DNA of 64,000 nucleotides from Gordionus sp. m RMFG-2023 (lineage: Eukaryota; Nematomorpha; Gordioida; Chordodea; Parachordodidae), in the NCBI RefSeq assembly GCF_954871325.1, contig NW_027051188.1, forward strand, positions 124,001 through 188,000, given 5' to 3'. The number at the start of each line of letters is the position of its first letter. Position 1 is the first letter of the stretch. Below, piece after piece: positions 62,348 through 64,000 of this stretch. Under the pieces are notes generated by a model, which was given only the letters and a program-made list of their open reading frames with translations, did not search any database and was not told where the DNA came from. The position numbers and the translations under genes are program-made.

Positions 62348-64000
62348 ACATCTTAAACGTAATTTTGAATATTATTATATCATTGAACTCAGAATTTAGT
62401 TTCCTATCCAAAACCACTTAGATGTATTTTTTTACGTTTCCCATTCAAAAAATAAATTGTCGTGAAAGCATTTTAGATAGGAGAGGTTAACATCTTAAAC
62501 GTAATTTTGAATATTATTATATCATTGAACTCAGAATTTAGTTTCCTATCCAAAACCGCTTAGATGTATTTTTTTACGTTTCCGGTGTAAAAAAAAATTT
62601 TTTGTCGTGAAAGCATTTAGGAAAGGTTAACATCTTAAACGTAATTTTGAATATTATTATATCATTGAACTCAGAATTTAGTTTCCTATCCAAAACCACT
62701 TAGATGTATTTTTTTACGTTTCCCATTCAAAAAATAAATTGTCGTGAAAGCATTTTAGATAGGAGAGGTTAACATCTTAAACGTAATTTTGAATATTATT
62801 ATATCATTGAACTCAGAATTTAGTTTCCTATCCAAAACCGCTTAAATGTATTTTTTTACGTTTCCCATTCAAAAAATAAATTGTCGTGAAAGCATTTTAG
62901 AAGGGAAAGGTTAACATCTTAAACGTAATTTTGAATATTATTATATCATTGAACTCAGAATTTAGTTTCCTATCCAAAACCGCTTAAATGTATTTTTTTA
63001 CGTTTCCCGTTCAAAAAATAAATTGTCGTGAAAGCATTTTAGATAGGAGAGGTTAACATCTTAAACGTAATTTTGAATATTATTATATCATTGAACTCAG
63101 AATTTAGTTTCCTATCCAAAACCACTTAGATGTATTTTTTTACGTTTCCCATTCAAAAAATAAATTGTCGTAAAAGCATTTTAGATAGGAGAGGTTAACA
63201 TCTTAAACGTAATTTTGAATATTATTATATCATTGAACTCAGAATTTAGTTTCCTATCCAAAACCGCTTAAATGTATTTTTTTACGTTTCCCGTTCAAAA
63301 AATAAATTGTCGTGAAAGCATTTTAGATAGGAGAGGTTAACATCTTAAACGTAATTTTGAATATTATTATATCATTGAACTCAGAATTTAGTTTCCTATC
63401 CAAAACCGCTTAAATGTATTTTTTTACGTTTCCCGTTCAAAAAATAAATTGTCGTGAAAGCATTTTAGATAGGAGAGGTTAACATCTTAAACGTAATTTT
63501 GAATATTATTATATCATTGAACTCAGAATTTAGTTTCCTATCCAAAACCGCTTAAATGTATTTTTTTACGTTTCCCGTTCAAAAAATAAATTGTCGTGAA
63601 AGCATTTTAGATAGGAGAGGTTAACATCTTAAACGTAATTTTGAATATTATTATATCATTGAACTCAGAATTTAGTTTCCTATCCAAAACCACTTAGATG
63701 TATTTTTTTACGTTTCCCATTCAAAAAATAAATTGTCGTAAAAGCATTTTAGATAGGAGAGGTTAACATCTTAAACGTAATTTTGAATATTATTATATCA
63801 TTGAACTCAGAATTTAGTTTCCTATCCAAAACCGCTTAAATGTATTTTTTTACGTTTCCCGTTCAAAAAATAAATTGTCGTGAAAGCATTTTAGATAGGA
63901 GAGGTTAACATCTTAAACGTAATTTTGAATATTATTATATCAAAAATAAATTGTCGTAAAAGCATTTTAGATAGGAGAGGTTAACATCTTAAACGTAATT
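62348..64000. repeat. Right-hand satellite stretch, type E rich, with 568-bp period
   Basis: After A, C, A and 'cttaaatg' units, type E monomers dominate from 62,914. A type A unit with the rare 'gtcgtaaaagc' lies at 63,056 and again at 63,624, 568 bp apart (four units of 142), with three type E units between. The same rare mark is in the truncated unit at 63,908 and once more near 24,746. The array is cut by the window end at base 17 of a monomer. Confidence 0.9.
63908..63983. repeat. Truncated 76-bp monomer
   Basis: The unit runs normally to 'attatatca' and then jumps to 'aaaataaattgtcgtaaaag', so 66 bases from the middle are missing. 'tca' lies at both sides of the missing part in a full unit, with one A fewer at the join, which suits a microhomology or slippage deletion. 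The 'gtcgtaaaagc' tail shows the right part came from the local type A variant. It is the shortest unit in the window. An assembly join is another possible cause. Confidence 0.92.

Larger units (their letters stand above)
1..64000. repeat. Tandem satellite DNA array, 142-146 bp monomer, fills the window
   Basis: Every part of the window is built from the same unit, read here from 'acatctta' to the next 'acatctta'. Common lengths are 142 and 146 bp, with 140, 145 and a few odd lengths; about 447 units fit. All copies lie in the same direction; I saw no inverted copy, no unrelated insert and no unique sequence. A typical unit has 39 G/C in 142 bases. It holds a T7 tract near positions 80-86 and an A-rich tract near 100-110. 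Both 142 and 146 leave remainder 1 on division by 3, so the reading frame rotates from unit to unit and stops recur in all frames, which is why there are no long open frames. The array continues past both ends. The unit is close to nucleosome-core length, as in many centromeric satellites; that role is inference. I do not recognise the family by name. Confidence 0.98.

Noticed and set aside
1-64000. CRISPR array
   Set aside because: The regular repeats have no unique spacers: the entire 142-146 bp period is conserved, and no cas-like genes are present. This is a eukaryote-type tandem satellite.
1-64000. Telomeric repeat or short microsatellite array
   Set aside because: The period is 140-146 bp with no short G-rich motif. 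Runs of A and T occur once each per monomer and do not form an independent simple repeat.
1-64000. Transposon, LTR element or SINE-derived repeat as the source of the monomer
   Set aside because: No terminal inverted repeats, target-site duplications, coding remnants, polymerase III boxes or poly-A-tailed ends were found. Boundaries of the blocks fall at arbitrary points in the monomer, as expected from unequal exchange rather than insertion.
1-64000. tRNA, rRNA or snRNA genes hidden in the array
   Set aside because: No conserved RNA-gene motif was recognised, and the monomer is too AT-rich with no cloverleaf-like fold. The inverted repeats noted do not fit a known RNA family.
1-64000. Assignment to a named darkling-beetle 142-bp satellite
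   Set aside because: The monomer length agrees with satellites known from Tenebrio and Palorus, but I could not match the sequence from memory. Length alone is weak evidence, so no family name is given.

Overview
The whole 64-kb window is one uninterrupted satellite DNA array. About 447 head-to-tail copies of an AT-rich monomer of roughly 142-146 bp fill it from base 1 to base 64,000, all in one orientation. There is no recognisable gene, RNA gene, transposon, virus-like insertion, CRISPR array or unique sequence. The array runs off both ends, so neither flank is visible. A typical 142-bp monomer has 39 G/C bases (about 27% GC) and shows no CpG shortage. Taken with the array size and organisation, this points to pericentromeric, centromeric or other heterochromatin of an AT-rich eukaryote. 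An invertebrate such as an insect is the most natural guess. The lengths of known darkling-beetle satellites (142 bp) are similar, but I cannot match the sequence to a named family, so the organism is open.

Monomers fall into a small set of recurring types, told apart mainly by the second half of the unit: 142-bp types ending a 'cccattc' or 'cccgttc' stretch, two 146-bp types starting from 'cggttcat', a 140-bp type with 'cggtgt', and rarer ones. Coordinates below use a monomer phase beginning at 'acatctta'. These types are arranged in higher-order repeats (HORs) of many sizes: dimers of 282 and 288 bp, trimers of 424-434 bp, a 570-bp tetramer, an 862-bp hexamer, and long HORs of 2,151 bp (15 monomers), 2,576 bp (18) and 2,859 bp (20).

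Layout: 1-576 a 288-bp dimer; 577-5,351 the 2,859-bp HOR with a 424-bp trimer inside; 5,442-7,165 the hexamer; 8,180-8,901 a 434-bp trimer; about 9,400-10,440 a block repeated near 58 kb; 11,624-17,501 the 2,151-bp HOR (2.7 copies); 17,502-19,341 the tetramer; 19,342-20,187 and 20,188-21,047 dimer and trimer arrays; 21-32 kb mixed types with local duplications; 32,237-43,084 a large block copied at 48,362-57,063 and containing the 2,576-bp HOR; 43,227-45,216 a block copied at 60,784-62,347; 62,914-64,000 a more uniform stretch with one truncated monomer at 63,908-63,983.

The picture is of an array turning over by unequal exchange at every scale, from single monomers (47.6-48.1 kb) to about 10 kb. 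Nothing in it codes for protein. Any function would be structural (chromatin, centromere, nucleosome positioning) or through satellite transcripts, and the sequence does not prove either. All comparisons were made by eye; identity figures are therefore not given.
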